64,000 nt of DNA from Oryzisolibacter sp. LB2S (GTDB lineage Bacteria; Pseudomonadota; Gammaproteobacteria; Burkholderiales; Burkholderiaceae_C). The stretch lies in the NCBI RefSeq assembly GCF_040732315.1, contig NZ_CP160388.1:532501-596500 (forward strand), read 5' to 3'. The notes under the pieces are model-generated. The model saw only the letters and a program-made list of their open reading frames with translations. It did not search any database and had not been told where the DNA came from. The translations under genes and the position numbers were made by a program. Numbering within the stretch: position 1 is the stretch's first letter; each line of letters starts with the position of its first letter. Positions 1 to 11,666 of this stretch are shown here, one piece after another.

Positions 1-2766
<2,766 letters not shown>

Positions 2767-2887
2767 TATAACTTTGATCGTTCCAACGAACAAGGACTGT
2801 TGTGCCAAGCACGCAATCAAATTACCCCTGATTCCTGACTCTATGAATTCGCCAGGCAGTGCTCCATCACTGCCCAGCACCAAGTTA

Positions 2888-3002
2888 TGCCTGATGACCA
2901 TAGCAAGTCGGTCCCACTCCTTCCCATCCCGAACAGGACAGTGAAACGACTTCGCGCCGATGATAGTGCGGGTCCCCGTGTGAAAGTAGGTCATCGTCAG
3001 GC
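2888..3002 (+). rRNA. rrf: 5S ribosomal RNA
   Basis: A 115-base segment whose ends pair (tgcctgatgacc with ggtcatcgtcaggc), with the canonical loop 'ggtcccactccttcccatcccgaa' region in the middle. It follows the 23S gene after about 120 bases that hold no tRNA or other recognisable gene. It is the last gene of the rRNA operon. Confidence 0.96.
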
Positions 3003-3017
3003 TCTTACAGCCCAAAC

Positions 3018-3053
3018 CGCCCTCCCGCTCCTACGAGTGGGAGGGCGTTTTGC
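3018..3053 (+). terminator. rRNA operon terminator
   Basis: A 12-bp GC-rich stem (3018-3029 with 3036-3047, one G-T pair, 6-base loop) is followed directly by a T-rich tract. It lies 15 bases past the 5S gene, the usual layout of a rho-independent terminator. Confidence 0.9.
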
Positions 3054-3072
3054 TTTGTGCTTCCGGTGTACC

Positions 3073-3096
3073 ATTGACGTTCACGTCAACGTCAAT
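3073..3096 (+). promoter_or_regulatory. Probable LiuR operator overlapping the liuR start
   Basis: A 24-base inverted repeat built from ttgacgtt/aacgtcaa arms around a central acgt, with only one mismatched pair. It ends 2 bases before the liuR ATG. It matches the perfect palindrome at 3507-3526, so one dimeric MerR-family protein plausibly binds both. Its position implies autoregulation. Confidence 0.75.
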
Positions 3097-3098
3097 AA

Positions 3099-3494
3099 AT
3101 GGCTACCTACACCATCAGTGATCTTGCCCGGGAGTTTGATCTCACCACCCGTGCGATGCGTTTTTATGAAGACATGGGTCTCGTGCGGCCCGAGCGCACG
3201 GGCCCCGGGGGGCGCAACCGTGTCTACAGCGCACGCGACCGCACGCGCCTGAAGCTGACGCTGCGCGCCAAGCGGCTTGGCCTGTCGTTGAACGAGGCCA
3301 AGGAAATCATCGACCTCTACGACAGCCCGCGCGACACGGGCGTGCAACTGCGCAAATTCCTCGAGGTTCTGGCCATCCATCGCAAACAGCTCGAGGCGCA
3401 GATGAGGGATCTTCAGGCCAATCTCGACGAGGTACGCGAACATGAACGCGAGGCCATGGAACTGCTCGCAAAAGTTGAACCGCAGCCACAGTAA
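3099..3494 (+). CDS. liuR: MerR-family transcriptional regulator LiuR
   Basis: Regulator of leucine/isovalerate catabolism in Proteobacteria. The 131-residue protein has the MerR winged helix (residues 1-70: YTISDLAREF..TTRAMRFYED) and a C-terminal dimerisation coiled coil (about 80-125). It lacks a cysteine-rich metal site, as in the LiuR subgroup. The assignment rests on sequence type plus the adjacent isovaleryl-CoA dehydrogenase gene and the two shared palindromes. A TAA codon sits immediately upstream of the ATG in frame, so no longer start exists. No Shine-Dalgarno sequence is present and the operator abuts the start, so the mRNA may be leaderless. Confidence 0.88.
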   Translation: MATYTISDLAREFDLTTRAMRFYEDMGLVRPERTGPGGRNRVYSARDRTRLKLTLRAKRLGLSLNEAKEIIDLYDSPRDTGVQLRKFLEVLAIHRKQLEAQMRDLQANLDEVREHEREAMELLAKVEPQPQ

Positions 3495-3506
3495 TGTTGG
3501 CATAAT

Positions 3507-3526
3507 TGACGTTTACGTAAACGTCA
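3507..3526 (+). promoter_or_regulatory. LiuR operator upstream of ivd
   Basis: A perfect 20-base palindrome, tgacgtttacgtaaacgtca, lies between liuR and ivd, 92 bases before the ivd ATG. It shares arm sequences with the inverted repeat at 3073-3096. MerR proteins typically bind such dyads within the -35/-10 spacer, so the ivd operon promoter is expected here. Confidence 0.8.
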
Positions 3527-3617
3527 TTTGTGGGCGTTGCCGGCCCTGCCCGTTGAAGGCAGCATCAGGGCGCCTGCCAGGCACGTTCCCAGCCAATTTC
3601 GATCCAGGAGACTACCG

Positions 3618-4808
3618 ATGAGCATTGCCACCCAGTTGCCAGGCCTGAACTTCCAGTTGGGCGACGACATCGATGCACTGCGCGACGCCGTGCGTGAGTT
3701 TGCGCAGGACCAGATTGCGCCGCGTGCCGGCGAGATCGACCGCACCGATCAGTTCCCCATGGACCTGTGGCGCAAGATGGGTGACCTTGGCGTGCTTGGT
3801 ATCACCGTGCCCGAGGAGTTTGGCGGCGCCAACATGGGTTACCTGGCCCATATGGTGGCCATGGAGGAGATCTCGCGTGCCAGCGCCTCGGTGGGTCTGT
3901 CCTATGGCGCACACAGCAATCTGTGCGTGAACCAGATCAACCGCAACGGCAACGCCGCGCAGAAGGCGAAATACCTGCCCAAGCTGATCAGCGGCGAGCA
4001 TGTCGGGGCGCTGGCCATGAGCGAGCCCGGCGCCGGCTCGGACGTCATCAGCATGAAGCTCAAGGCCGAGGACAAGGGTGGCTACTACCTGCTCAACGGC
4101 AGCAAGATGTGGATCACCAACGGCCCCGATGCCGACACCCTGGTGGTCTACGCCAAGACCGAGCCCGAGCTGGGCGCGCGCGGCGTCACGGCCTTTCTGA
4201 TCGAAAAGGGCATGCCCGGGTTTTCCATCGCGCAGAAGCTCGACAAGCTCGGCATGCGCGGCAGCCACACGGGCGAGCTGGTGTTCCAGGACGTCGAAGT
4301 GCCGGCGGAGAACGTGCTCGGCCAGGTCAACGGCGGCGCCAAGGTGCTCATGAGCGGCCTGGACTACGAGCGCGCCGTGCTGACCGGCGGGCCTCTGGGC
4401 ATCATGCAGGCGGTGATGGACAACGTGATTCCCTACATCCACGACCGCAAGCAGTTCGGCCAGAGCATTGGTGAATTCCAGCTCATCCAGGGCAAGGTGG
4501 CCGACATGTACACCGTGCTGCAGGCGGCGCGCAGCTTTGCCTACACGGTCGCCAAGAATCTGGACATGCTGGGCACCGAGCATGTGCGCCAGGTGCGCAA
4601 GGATTGCGCCAGCGTCATCCTGTGGACGGCCGAGAAGGCCACTTGGATGGCGGGCGAGGGCATCCAAGTCCACGGCGGCAACGGCTATATCAACGAATAT
4701 CCGCTGGGCCGCCTGTGGCGCGATGCGAAACTCTATGAAATCGGCGCCGGCACCAGCGAAATCCGTCGCATGCTGATCGGCCGCGAGCTGTTCGCAGAGA
4801 CCTGCTGA
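3618..4808 (+). CDS. liuA: Isovaleryl-CoA dehydrogenase
   Basis: FAD-dependent oxidation of isovaleryl-CoA to 3-methylcrotonyl-CoA in leucine degradation, electrons passing to ETF. The 396-residue protein has all three acyl-CoA dehydrogenase domains: alpha (about 15-130), beta barrel (about 131-235, with [11 protein letters not shown] and WITNG) and C-terminal alpha (about 240-390). The likely catalytic Glu is residue 251 in [10 protein letters not shown], the helix-G position typical of isovaleryl-CoA dehydrogenases rather than the usual C-terminal position. The frame opens at 3528, but the ATG at 3618 is chosen because an aggag sequence precedes it and the protein then has the family's normal length. 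It is first in the LiuR-controlled operon. Confidence 0.93.
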   Translation: MSIATQLPGLNFQLGDDIDALRDAVREFAQDQIAPRAGEIDRTDQFPMDLWRKMGDLGVLGITVPEEFGGANMGYLAHMVAMEEISRASASVGLSYGAHSNLCVNQINRNGNAAQKAKYLPKLISGEHVGALAMSEPGAGSDVISMKLKAEDKGGYYLLNGSKMWITNGPDADTLVVYAKTEPELGARGVTAFLIEKGMPGFSIAQKLDKLGMRGSHTGELVFQDVEVPAENVLGQVNGGAKVLMSGLDYERAVLTGGPLGIMQAVMDNVIPYIHDRKQFGQSIGEFQLIQGKVADMYTVLQAARSFAYTVAKNLDMLGTEHVRQVRKDCASVILWTAEKATWMAGEGIQVHGGNGYINEYPLGRLWRDAKLYEIGAGTSEIRRMLIGRELFAETC

Positions 4809-4877
4809 CAGACCGCTGAGCCCGGCGCTGAGCCCGGGCGTCACGGCCCACTCTTCCACCAACCAAGGACCCACTAC

Positions 4878-5540
4878 ATGACCACCGCCTCCATCGACGA
4901 GCTGTTTGCCCACAATCAGGAATGGGCCGCACGGATGGAGCGCGATCGGCCCGGCTTCTTCACTGCCTTGCTCGCGCAGCAGAAGCCGCGCTACATGTGG
5001 ATAGGCTGCTCCGACAGCCGCGTGCCTGCCAACCAGATCACGGGCTTGGAGCCGGGCGAGGTGTTCGTGCACCGCAACATCGCCAACGTGGTCGTGCCCA
5101 CCGACCTGAACTGCCTGTCCACCATCCAGTATGCGGTGGACCAGCTCAAGGTCGAGCACCTGATGGTCGTGGGCCACTACGGCTGTGGCGGCGTGCTCGC
5201 GGCGCTGCAGGACGCGCGCATCGGCCTGGCGGACAACTGGATCCGCCATGTGAAGGATGTGCGCGACAAGCATGCGGCCCTGCTCGCCGGCCTTGACCTG
5301 CAGTGGCGCCACGACGCGCTGTGCGAACTCAACGCCATCGAGCAGGTGCTCAACATCGCGCATTCGACGGTGATACAGGACGCCTGGGCGCGCGGCCAGA
5401 AGGTGCAGCTGCATGGCTGGTGCTACAGCCTGCACAACGGCCTGATCACCAACTTGCACATGACCGTGCCCGATGTGGCGGGCCTGGAGGAGGCGCACCG
5501 CAAGGCCGTCGACGCGGTCGCCAGCCGCGTGCGCCAATAG
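4878..5540 (+). CDS. can: Beta-class carbonic anhydrase
   Basis: Interconverts CO2 and bicarbonate in the cytoplasm. The 220-residue protein has the beta-CA zinc site: Cys44 and Asp46 in CSDSRVP, and His100 and Cys103 in HYGCGG. An aagga sequence precedes the ATG. It lies 69 bases after ivd and 32 before aceK on the same strand. 3-Methylcrotonyl-CoA carboxylase, the next step after Ivd, consumes bicarbonate, which offers a reason for this placement; that link is inference. Confidence 0.93.
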   Translation: MTTASIDELFAHNQEWAARMERDRPGFFTALLAQQKPRYMWIGCSDSRVPANQITGLEPGEVFVHRNIANVVVPTDLNCLSTIQYAVDQLKVEHLMVVGHYGCGGVLAALQDARIGLADNWIRHVKDVRDKHAALLAGLDLQWRHDALCELNAIEQVLNIAHSTVIQDAWARGQKVQLHGWCYSLHNGLITNLHMTVPDVAGLEEAHRKAVDAVASRVRQ

Positions 5541-5572
5541 GGCTGTTCACCCGCCGTTCCGCAGGCCCGGAA

Positions 5573-7399
5573 ATGTTCCCCGAACGGCTCGACGCTCCGC
5601 AGGCCTATGACATCGCCAAGGCGATGATGGACGGCTTCAACCGTCATTACCGCCTGTTTCGCGCCGAGTCCGCGCGCGCCAAGCACCGCTTCGAGACGGC
5701 CGACTGGCATGGCCAGCAGCGCGCCCAGCGCGAGCGCATCGAGTTCTACGACCTGCGCGTCAAGGAATGCGTGCGCCGGCTCGACAAGGAATTCGGCGCC
5801 GGTGGCCTGCCCATGGAGGTATGGCACCAGGTCAAGCTGCACTACATCGGGCTCATGGTGAACCACCTGCGGCCCGAGCTGGCCGAGACCTTCTTCAACT
5901 CGGTCACCACCAAGATCCTGCACCGCACGCATTTCCACAACGACTTCATCTTCGTGCGGCCCGCGGTCAGCACCGAATACATAGAGAGCGACGACCCTCA
6001 GGCGCGTCCCACCTACCGCGCCTACTACCCGGCGCAGGATGGCCTGGTGGCGGCGCTGACCCATCTCATCGAGGACTTCGGGCTACAGCGCCCATTCCAA
6101 GACCTGGCGCGCGATGTGGGCTGCGTGGCGCATGCCATGGAGCAACGCCTGGGCGCGACCAAGCTGCGCAGCAACTTCCAGATCCAGGTGCTCTCCAGCC
6201 TGTTCTTCCGCAACAAGGGTGCGTATGTGGTGGGCAAGCTGATCAATGGCTTCAACGAACTGGCGTTTGCGCTGCCCGTGCTGCATGGCGAGCAGGGCGG
6301 CCTGGTCATCGACGCGGCGCTGTTCGGCGAGAACGACCTGCAGATGCTGTTTTCCTTCGCGCGCGCCTACTTCATGGTCGACATGGAGATACCGAGCGCC
6401 TATGTGCAGTTCCTGCGCAGCCTGATGCCGAGAAAGCCCCGCGCCGAGCTCTACAGCGCGCTCGGCCTGGCCAAGCAGGGCAAGACGCTCTTCTATCGCG
6501 ACTTTCTGCAGCACCTCAAATACTCCAGCGACAAGTTCCGCATCGCGCCCGGCATCAAGGGCATGGTCATGCTGGTGTTCGACCTGCCGAGCTTTCCCTA
6601 CGTGTTCAAGCTCATCAAGGACCAGTTCCCGGCGCCCAAGGAGACCACGCGCGAGCAGGTGCAGGCCAAGTACCTGCTGGTCAAGCAGCACGACCGCGGG
6701 GGCCGCATGGCCGACACTCTGGAATACAGCCTGGTGGCCTTTCCGCGCAGCCGCTTCTCCGACGAGCTCATCGAGGAGATCCGCAGGCACGCGCCGAGCC
6801 AGCTCGAGATCAGCGACCGCGACGGCGACGGCCAGCAGGAGGTCATCATCAAGCATCTGTACATCGAGCGGCGCATGGTCCCGCTCAACATCCATCTGCA
6901 GGAATGCCTGGAGGCCGGCCTCGACAAGCCCGAGGCGGCGAGCGCGCTCGAGCATGCGGTGCTCGAATACGGCAACGCCATCAAGGACATGGTGGCGGCC
7001 AACATCTTCCCAGGCGACATGCTGTGGAAGAACTTCGGCATCACGCGCAACGGCAAGGTCGTGTTCTACGACTACGACGAGATCGAGTACCTCACGGACT
7101 GCAACTTCCGCCGCGTGCCGCCGCCGCGCTGCGAGGAGGACGAGCTCTCGGGCGAGGTCTGGTGGCCCGTGGGCCCGCGCGACGTGTTCCCCGAGACCTT
7201 CGGCCCGTTTTTGCTCGGCAACGGCGCCGTGCGCGAGCTCTTCATGCGCCACCACGCCGACCTGCTCGATGTCGACTTCTGGCAGTCGCACAAGGAGCGC
7301 ATCCAGGCCGGCCATGTCTACGACGTGTTTCCCTACGACGCGGCGCGGCGTTTTGGCTGCGCAGCGTCATCCAACCCCACTCAAGGAGATTCCCAATGA
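5573..7399 (+). CDS. aceK: Isocitrate dehydrogenase kinase/phosphatase AceK
   Basis: Bifunctional enzyme that phosphorylates and dephosphorylates isocitrate dehydrogenase and so directs carbon into the glyoxylate bypass. The 608-residue protein has the regulatory domain (about 1-310) and the kinase-like domain (about 315-590), with [14 protein letters not shown] (Asp482 as the likely catalytic residue) followed by [10 protein letters not shown] (metal binding). The frame continues upstream into the carbonic anhydrase gene; the ATG at 5573 gives the family length, with only a weak ribosome site. Its TGA overlaps the following ATG (ATGA). Placement in a leucine operon fits growth on acetyl-CoA-yielding substrates. 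Confidence 0.93.
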   Translation: MFPERLDAPQAYDIAKAMMDGFNRHYRLFRAESARAKHRFETADWHGQQRAQRERIEFYDLRVKECVRRLDKEFGAGGLPMEVWHQVKLHYIGLMVNHLRPELAETFFNSVTTKILHRTHFHNDFIFVRPAVSTEYIESDDPQARPTYRAYYPAQDGLVAALTHLIEDFGLQRPFQDLARDVGCVAHAMEQRLGATKLRSNFQIQVLSSLFFRNKGAYVVGKLINGFNELAFALPVLHGEQGGLVIDAALFGENDLQMLFSFARAYFMVDMEIPSAYVQFLRSLMPRKPRAELYSALGLAKQGKTLFYRDFLQHLKYSSDKFRIAPGIKGMVMLVFDLPSFPYVFKLIKDQFPAPKETTREQVQAKYLLVKQHDRGGRMADTLEYSLVAFPRSRFSDELIEEIRRHAPSQLEISDRDGDGQQEVIIKHLYIERRMVPLNIHLQECLEAGLDKPEAASALEHAVLEYGNAIKDMVAANIFPGDMLWKNFGITRNGKVVFYDYDEIEYLTDCNFRRVPPPRCEEDELSGEVWWPVGPRDVFPETFGPFLLGNGAVRELFMRHHADLLDVDFWQSHKERIQAGHVYDVFPYDAARRFGCAASSNPTQGDSQ

Positions 7400-8586
7400 G
7401 CCAGCATCAAGACCCCATCGTCATCGTCGGCGCCGCGCGCACGCCCATGGGCGCCTTCCAGGGCGCGTTCTCCGACCTGGCTGCCCATGACCTGGGCGGC
7501 GCCGCCATCAAGGCCGCCGTGGCACGCGCCGGCATTGCGCCCGAGAAGGTTGACGAGGTGCTGTTCGGCAACTGCCTGATGGCAGGCCAGGGCCAGGCGC
7601 CCGCGCGCCAGGCCGGCCACAAGGGCGGGCTGCCGCGCAGCACGGGCGCGGTGACGCTGTCCAAGATGTGCGGCGCGGGCATGGAGGCCACCATCCTCGC
7701 GCACGACCAGCTCGTCGCCGGCAGCCGCGACGTGATGGTCTCTGGCGGCATGGAGAGCATGACCAACGCCCCCTATCTGCTCAAGAAGGGCCGCGGCGGC
7801 TACCGCATGGGCCACGACAAGATCTTCGACCACATGATGCTCGACGGCCTCGAAGACGCCTACGAGGCCGGCCGCTCCATGGGCACCTTCGGCGAGGACT
7901 GCGCCGCCAAGTACCAGTTCACGCGCGAGCAGCAGGACGCCTTTGCGATCGCCAGCGTGCAGCGCGCGCAGGACGCGATCAACTCCGGCGCGTTCAAGGA
8001 CGAGATCACGCCCGTGACGTTCAGCACGCGCAAGGGTGAGGTCACGGTGGATCAGGACGAAGGCCCGCTCAAGATCCGCCTGGACAAGATCCCCACCTTG
8101 AAGCCCGCGTTCAAGAAGGACGGCACCATCACGGCGGCCGCCAGCTCCAGCATCAACGACGGCGCGGCCGCCCTGGTGCTGATGCGCCAGTCCACCGCCC
8201 AGCAGCTGGGCTGCAAGCCGCTGGCCAAGATCGTTGCCCACGCCACGCACGCGCAGGAGCCCGACTGGTTCACCACCGCCCCCATCGGCGCGACCGAGAA
8301 GGTGCTGAAAAAGGCCGGCTGGACGGTGGGCGACGTGGACCTGTGGGAGATCAACGAGGCCTTCGCCGTCGTGCCCATGGCGCTGATGCACGACCTCAAG
8401 GTGCCGCACGACAAGGTCAACGTGCATGGCGGCGCCTGCGCGCTGGGCCACCCGATCGGCGCCAGCGGCGCGCGCATTCTGGTCACGCTGCTGTATGCGC
8501 TGCGCCAGCAGGGCAAGAAGCGCGGCCTGGCCACGCTGTGCATAGGCGGCGGCGAGGCCACGGCCATGGCCATCGAACTGGTGTGA
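7396..8586 (+). CDS. Acetyl-CoA C-acetyltransferase (thiolase)
   Basis: Biosynthetic/degradative thiolase that cleaves acetoacetyl-CoA or condenses two acetyl-CoA. The 396-residue protein carries the acyl-accepting Cys92 (SKMCGAGM), the NEAFAV loop, the catalytic His motif [16 protein letters not shown] and the C-terminal CIGGGEA. A strong aaggag site precedes the ATG, which overlaps the aceK stop, so translation is probably coupled. In this operon it would turn acetoacetyl-CoA from leucine breakdown into acetyl-CoA. Confidence 0.93.
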   Translation: MSQHQDPIVIVGAARTPMGAFQGAFSDLAAHDLGGAAIKAAVARAGIAPEKVDEVLFGNCLMAGQGQAPARQAGHKGGLPRSTGAVTLSKMCGAGMEATILAHDQLVAGSRDVMVSGGMESMTNAPYLLKKGRGGYRMGHDKIFDHMMLDGLEDAYEAGRSMGTFGEDCAAKYQFTREQQDAFAIASVQRAQDAINSGAFKDEITPVTFSTRKGEVTVDQDEGPLKIRLDKIPTLKPAFKKDGTITAAASSSINDGAAALVLMRQSTAQQLGCKPLAKIVAHATHAQEPDWFTTAPIGATEKVLKKAGWTVGDVDLWEINEAFAVVPMALMHDLKVPHDKVNVHGGACALGHPIGASGARILVTLLYALRQQGKKRGLATLCIGGGEATAMAIELV

Positions 8587-8598
8587 GTGGAATACTCA

Positions 8599-8652
8599 TG
8601 ATTTGATAGCTGCTCGCGCTTGCTGGACAAGCGCTGGCGGCCATTTTTATAT
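8599..8652 (+). repeat. Dispersed palindromic repeat, family A, copy 1
   Basis: About 54 bases: gatagctgctcgcgcttg, then a tgga loop, then caagcgctggcggccat and a T-rich end. The inner arms gcgcttg and caagcgc form a hairpin. Similar sequences occur at 18258, 22651, 32582, 40465, 47209 and 62063. It separates the thiolase gene from the SDR gene and ends 6 bases before the SDR start. Confidence 0.8.
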
Positions 8653-8657
8653 CAACA

Positions 8658-9326
<669 letters not shown>

Positions 9327-9348
9327 ACAACACACAAGGACGACAAAC

Positions 9349-10479
9349 ATGCTGCTCACACCCGACCAGGAAATGATCCGCGACGCCGTGCGCGCCTTTG
9401 CCCAGCAGGAGCTCTGGCCCAACGCCGCGCGCTGGGACAGGGAGCACCACTTCCCCAGGGACGCCCACCAGGGCCTGGCCGCACTGGGCGCCTACGGCAT
9501 CTGCGTGCCCGAGGAACTGGGCGGCGCGGGGCTGGACTACCTCACCCTGGCCCTGGTGCTCGAGGAAATCGCCGCCGGCGACGGCGGCACCAGCACCGCC
9601 ATCAGCGTGACCAACTGCCCTGTCAACGCCATCCTCATGCGCTACGGAAACGCCGAGCAAAAGCGCGACTGGCTCACGCCCCTGGCGCGCGGCGAGATGC
9701 TCGGCGCGTTCTGCCTCACCGAGCCGCATGTGGGCTCGGACGCCTCGGCCCTGCGCACCACGGCCGTCAAGGACGGCGACGAGTACGTGATCAACGGCGT
9801 CAAGCAGTTCATCACCAGCGGCAAGAACGGCCACGTGGCCATCGTCATCGCCGTGACCGACAAGGGCGCGGGCAAGAAGGGCATGAGCGCCTTCCTCGTG
9901 CCCACCAATACGCCGGGCTACGTGGTCGCGCGGCTCGAAGACAAGCTCGGCCAGCACAGCAGCGACACGGCGCAGATCCACTTCGACAACTGCCACATCC
10001 CGGCCCAGAACCTCATCGGCGCCGAGGGCGAGGGCTACAAGATCGCGCTGGGCGCACTCGAAGGCGGGCGCATAGGCATCGCCGCGCAAAGCGTGGGCAT
10101 GGCCAGGAGCGCCTTCGAGGCCGCGCTGGCCTACAGCAAGGAGCGCGAGAGCTTTGGTACACCCATCTTCAACCACCAGTCCGTGGGCTTCCGGCTGGCC
10201 GACTGCGCCACGCAGATCGAGGCCGCGCGCCAGCTCATCTGGCATGCTGCGGCCCTGCGCGACGCGGGCCGGCCCTGCCTGAAGGAGGCGGCCATGGCCA
10301 AGCTGTTCGCCAGCGAAATGGCCGAGCGCGTGTGCAGCGCCGCCATCCAGACCCTGGGCGGCTACGGCGTGGTCAGCGACTTCCCCGTCGAGCGCATCTA
10401 CCGCGACGTGCGCGTGTGCCAGATCTATGAGGGCACGAGCGACGTGCAAAAAATCATCATCGGGCGCGCGCTGGCGTGA
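9349..10479 (+). CDS. Acyl-CoA dehydrogenase
   Basis: FAD-dependent alpha,beta-oxidation of an acyl-CoA, short- or branched-chain by general similarity. The 376-residue protein has the family motifs CLTEPHVGSDASA, QFITSGKNG and GEGYKIAL, and the catalytic glutamate in the C-terminal position (QIYEGTSDVQK). This distinguishes it from the Ivd at 3618, whose glutamate is in helix G. An aagga site precedes the ATG and it is 22 bases from the SDR gene. Its stop overlaps the next start. Confidence 0.9.
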   Translation: MLLTPDQEMIRDAVRAFAQQELWPNAARWDREHHFPRDAHQGLAALGAYGICVPEELGGAGLDYLTLALVLEEIAAGDGGTSTAISVTNCPVNAILMRYGNAEQKRDWLTPLARGEMLGAFCLTEPHVGSDASALRTTAVKDGDEYVINGVKQFITSGKNGHVAIVIAVTDKGAGKKGMSAFLVPTNTPGYVVARLEDKLGQHSSDTAQIHFDNCHIPAQNLIGAEGEGYKIALGALEGGRIGIAAQSVGMARSAFEAALAYSKERESFGTPIFNHQSVGFRLADCATQIEAARQLIWHAAALRDAGRPCLKEAAMAKLFASEMAERVCSAAIQTLGGYGVVSDFPVERIYRDVRVCQIYEGTSDVQKIIIGRALA

Positions 10480-10883
10480 TGGGGCCGTCTCCCTGCCCCT
10501 GCGGCCGCGTTGACGCGCGGCGCCGTCCGCTGGCCTATGCCGACTGCTGTGGACGTTTCATCGATCATTTGGAGGACTGCCCGGCACCCGATGCCGAGAG
10601 CCTGATGCGTTCGCGCTACACCGCCTTCGTGCGCGAGGATGCCGCCTATCTATTGGCCACCTGGCAGACTGCGCGGCGGCCCGAGCGGCTGGACTTCGAG
10701 CCCGGCGTGCGCTGGCTGGGCCTGCAGGTGCGCGCCCACCTGCCGCTGGACGCGACCCATGCCGTGGTCGAGTTCGTCGCGCGCCAGCGCGACGCCACAG
10801 GCCGCGCCCATCGGCTGCACGAACGCAGCCGCTTCGTGCGCGAGGCGGGGCGCTGGTACTACGTGGATGGCGAACTGTACTGA
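10479..10883 (+). CDS. YchJ/UPF0225-family protein
   Basis: A 134-residue protein with an N-terminal zinc-knuckle-like pattern, CPCG, followed by ADCCGRFI, then the NTF2-like region SLMRSRYTAFVREDAAYLLATW. This is the arrangement of the YchJ (UPF0225) family, whose biochemical role is not established. The ATG at 10479 overlaps the acyl-CoA dehydrogenase stop, and a GTG one codon earlier is possible. It is probably translationally coupled to the upstream gene. Confidence 0.85.
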   Translation: MGPSPCPCGRVDARRRPLAYADCCGRFIDHLEDCPAPDAESLMRSRYTAFVREDAAYLLATWQTARRPERLDFEPGVRWLGLQVRAHLPLDATHAVVEFVARQRDATGRAHRLHERSRFVREAGRWYYVDGELY

Positions 10884-10920
10884 TGCCAGGCATGATCGCT
10901 ATCCTCCTGGACCGAACCCC

Positions 10921-11580
10921 ATGAACTTCGATGCCATCCTGTTCGACTGCGACGGCGTGCTCGTCGACAGCGAGCCCATCACCAACGGTGTGCTGTGCGA
11001 CATGCTCAACGAGGCCGGCTGGCCGCTGTCGCGCGCCGAATGCATGCGGCTGTTCATAGGCAAGACGGTGCGCAGCGAGGCCGCACGCATTGAGGCGGAG
11101 ACGGGGCGCCCGCTCACGGATGCCTGGATGGCGGAGTTCTACGCGCGTCGGAACATGCGTCTCAGGGCCGAACTGGTCGCCATTCCCAACGCCGTGGAGG
11201 CCGTGCGTGTCGTGCATGCACGGCTGCAGGGGCGCATTGCCTGCGCCTCGGGGGCGGATCGCCAGAAGGTGGAGATGCAGCTGAGCCAGGTCGGACTGGC
11301 CCCGCTGTTCGCGGGGCGCATATTCAGTGGCCATGAGATGCCGCGCACCAAACCCGCGCCCGACGTCTATCTGGCAGCCGCTGCGGCATTGGGCGTGGCA
11401 CCTGCGCGCTGCCTCGTTGTCGAGGATACCGTGACAGGTGTAATGGCTGGTGTTGCCGCCGGCGCTACCGTGGTGGGCTACAGCTCCGCGGATGTTGGCC
11501 CTCACTCGCATGAGTCGCTAAGAGCTGCGGGAGCGACTGTTGTGCTTGGCGATATGGGGCAATTGCCGACATTAATTTAA
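10921..11580 (+). CDS. HAD-superfamily phosphatase/phosphomutase-like hydrolase
   Basis: A 219-residue HAD subfamily IA protein. Motif I is DCDGVLVDSE (nucleophile Asp9, acid/base Asp11), a helical cap follows at about 15-85, motif II is CASGADR, the motif III Lys is in KPAPDVY, and motif IV is VVEDTVTGVMAG. The fold is typical of beta-phosphoglucomutase- or phosphoglycolate phosphatase-like enzymes, and the substrate is not predictable. No convincing ribosome site precedes the ATG. It is the last gene before a short gap, and no terminator was recognised. Confidence 0.88.
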   Translation: MNFDAILFDCDGVLVDSEPITNGVLCDMLNEAGWPLSRAECMRLFIGKTVRSEAARIEAETGRPLTDAWMAEFYARRNMRLRAELVAIPNAVEAVRVVHARLQGRIACASGADRQKVEMQLSQVGLAPLFAGRIFSGHEMPRTKPAPDVYLAAAAALGVAPARCLVVEDTVTGVMAGVAAGATVVGYSSADVGPHSHESLRAAGATVVLGDMGQLPTLI

Positions 11581-11666
11581 GCAACAGGCAAAATGGTACG
11601 AAAATAACAACAGGAAATGTTTGATGCCTTTGCGGGGACGGGAGTCCCGCCTGTGAATATTTTCTT

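Noticed and set aside
2767..2887. tRNA between the 23S and 5S genes
   Set aside because: No cloverleaf or T-loop sequence (gttcaaatc-type) was found in the 120-base spacer.
3612..5537. A 641-codon open frame antisense to the isovaleryl-CoA dehydrogenase and carbonic anhydrase genes
   Set aside because: Long antisense frames are common at this GC content; the translation is His/Ala/Arg-rich with no domain, and the plus-strand genes have clear catalytic motifs.
5303..5572. Longer AceK start inside the carbonic anhydrase gene
   Set aside because: It would overlap the upstream gene by more than 200 bases and exceed the family length; the ATG at 5573 fits.
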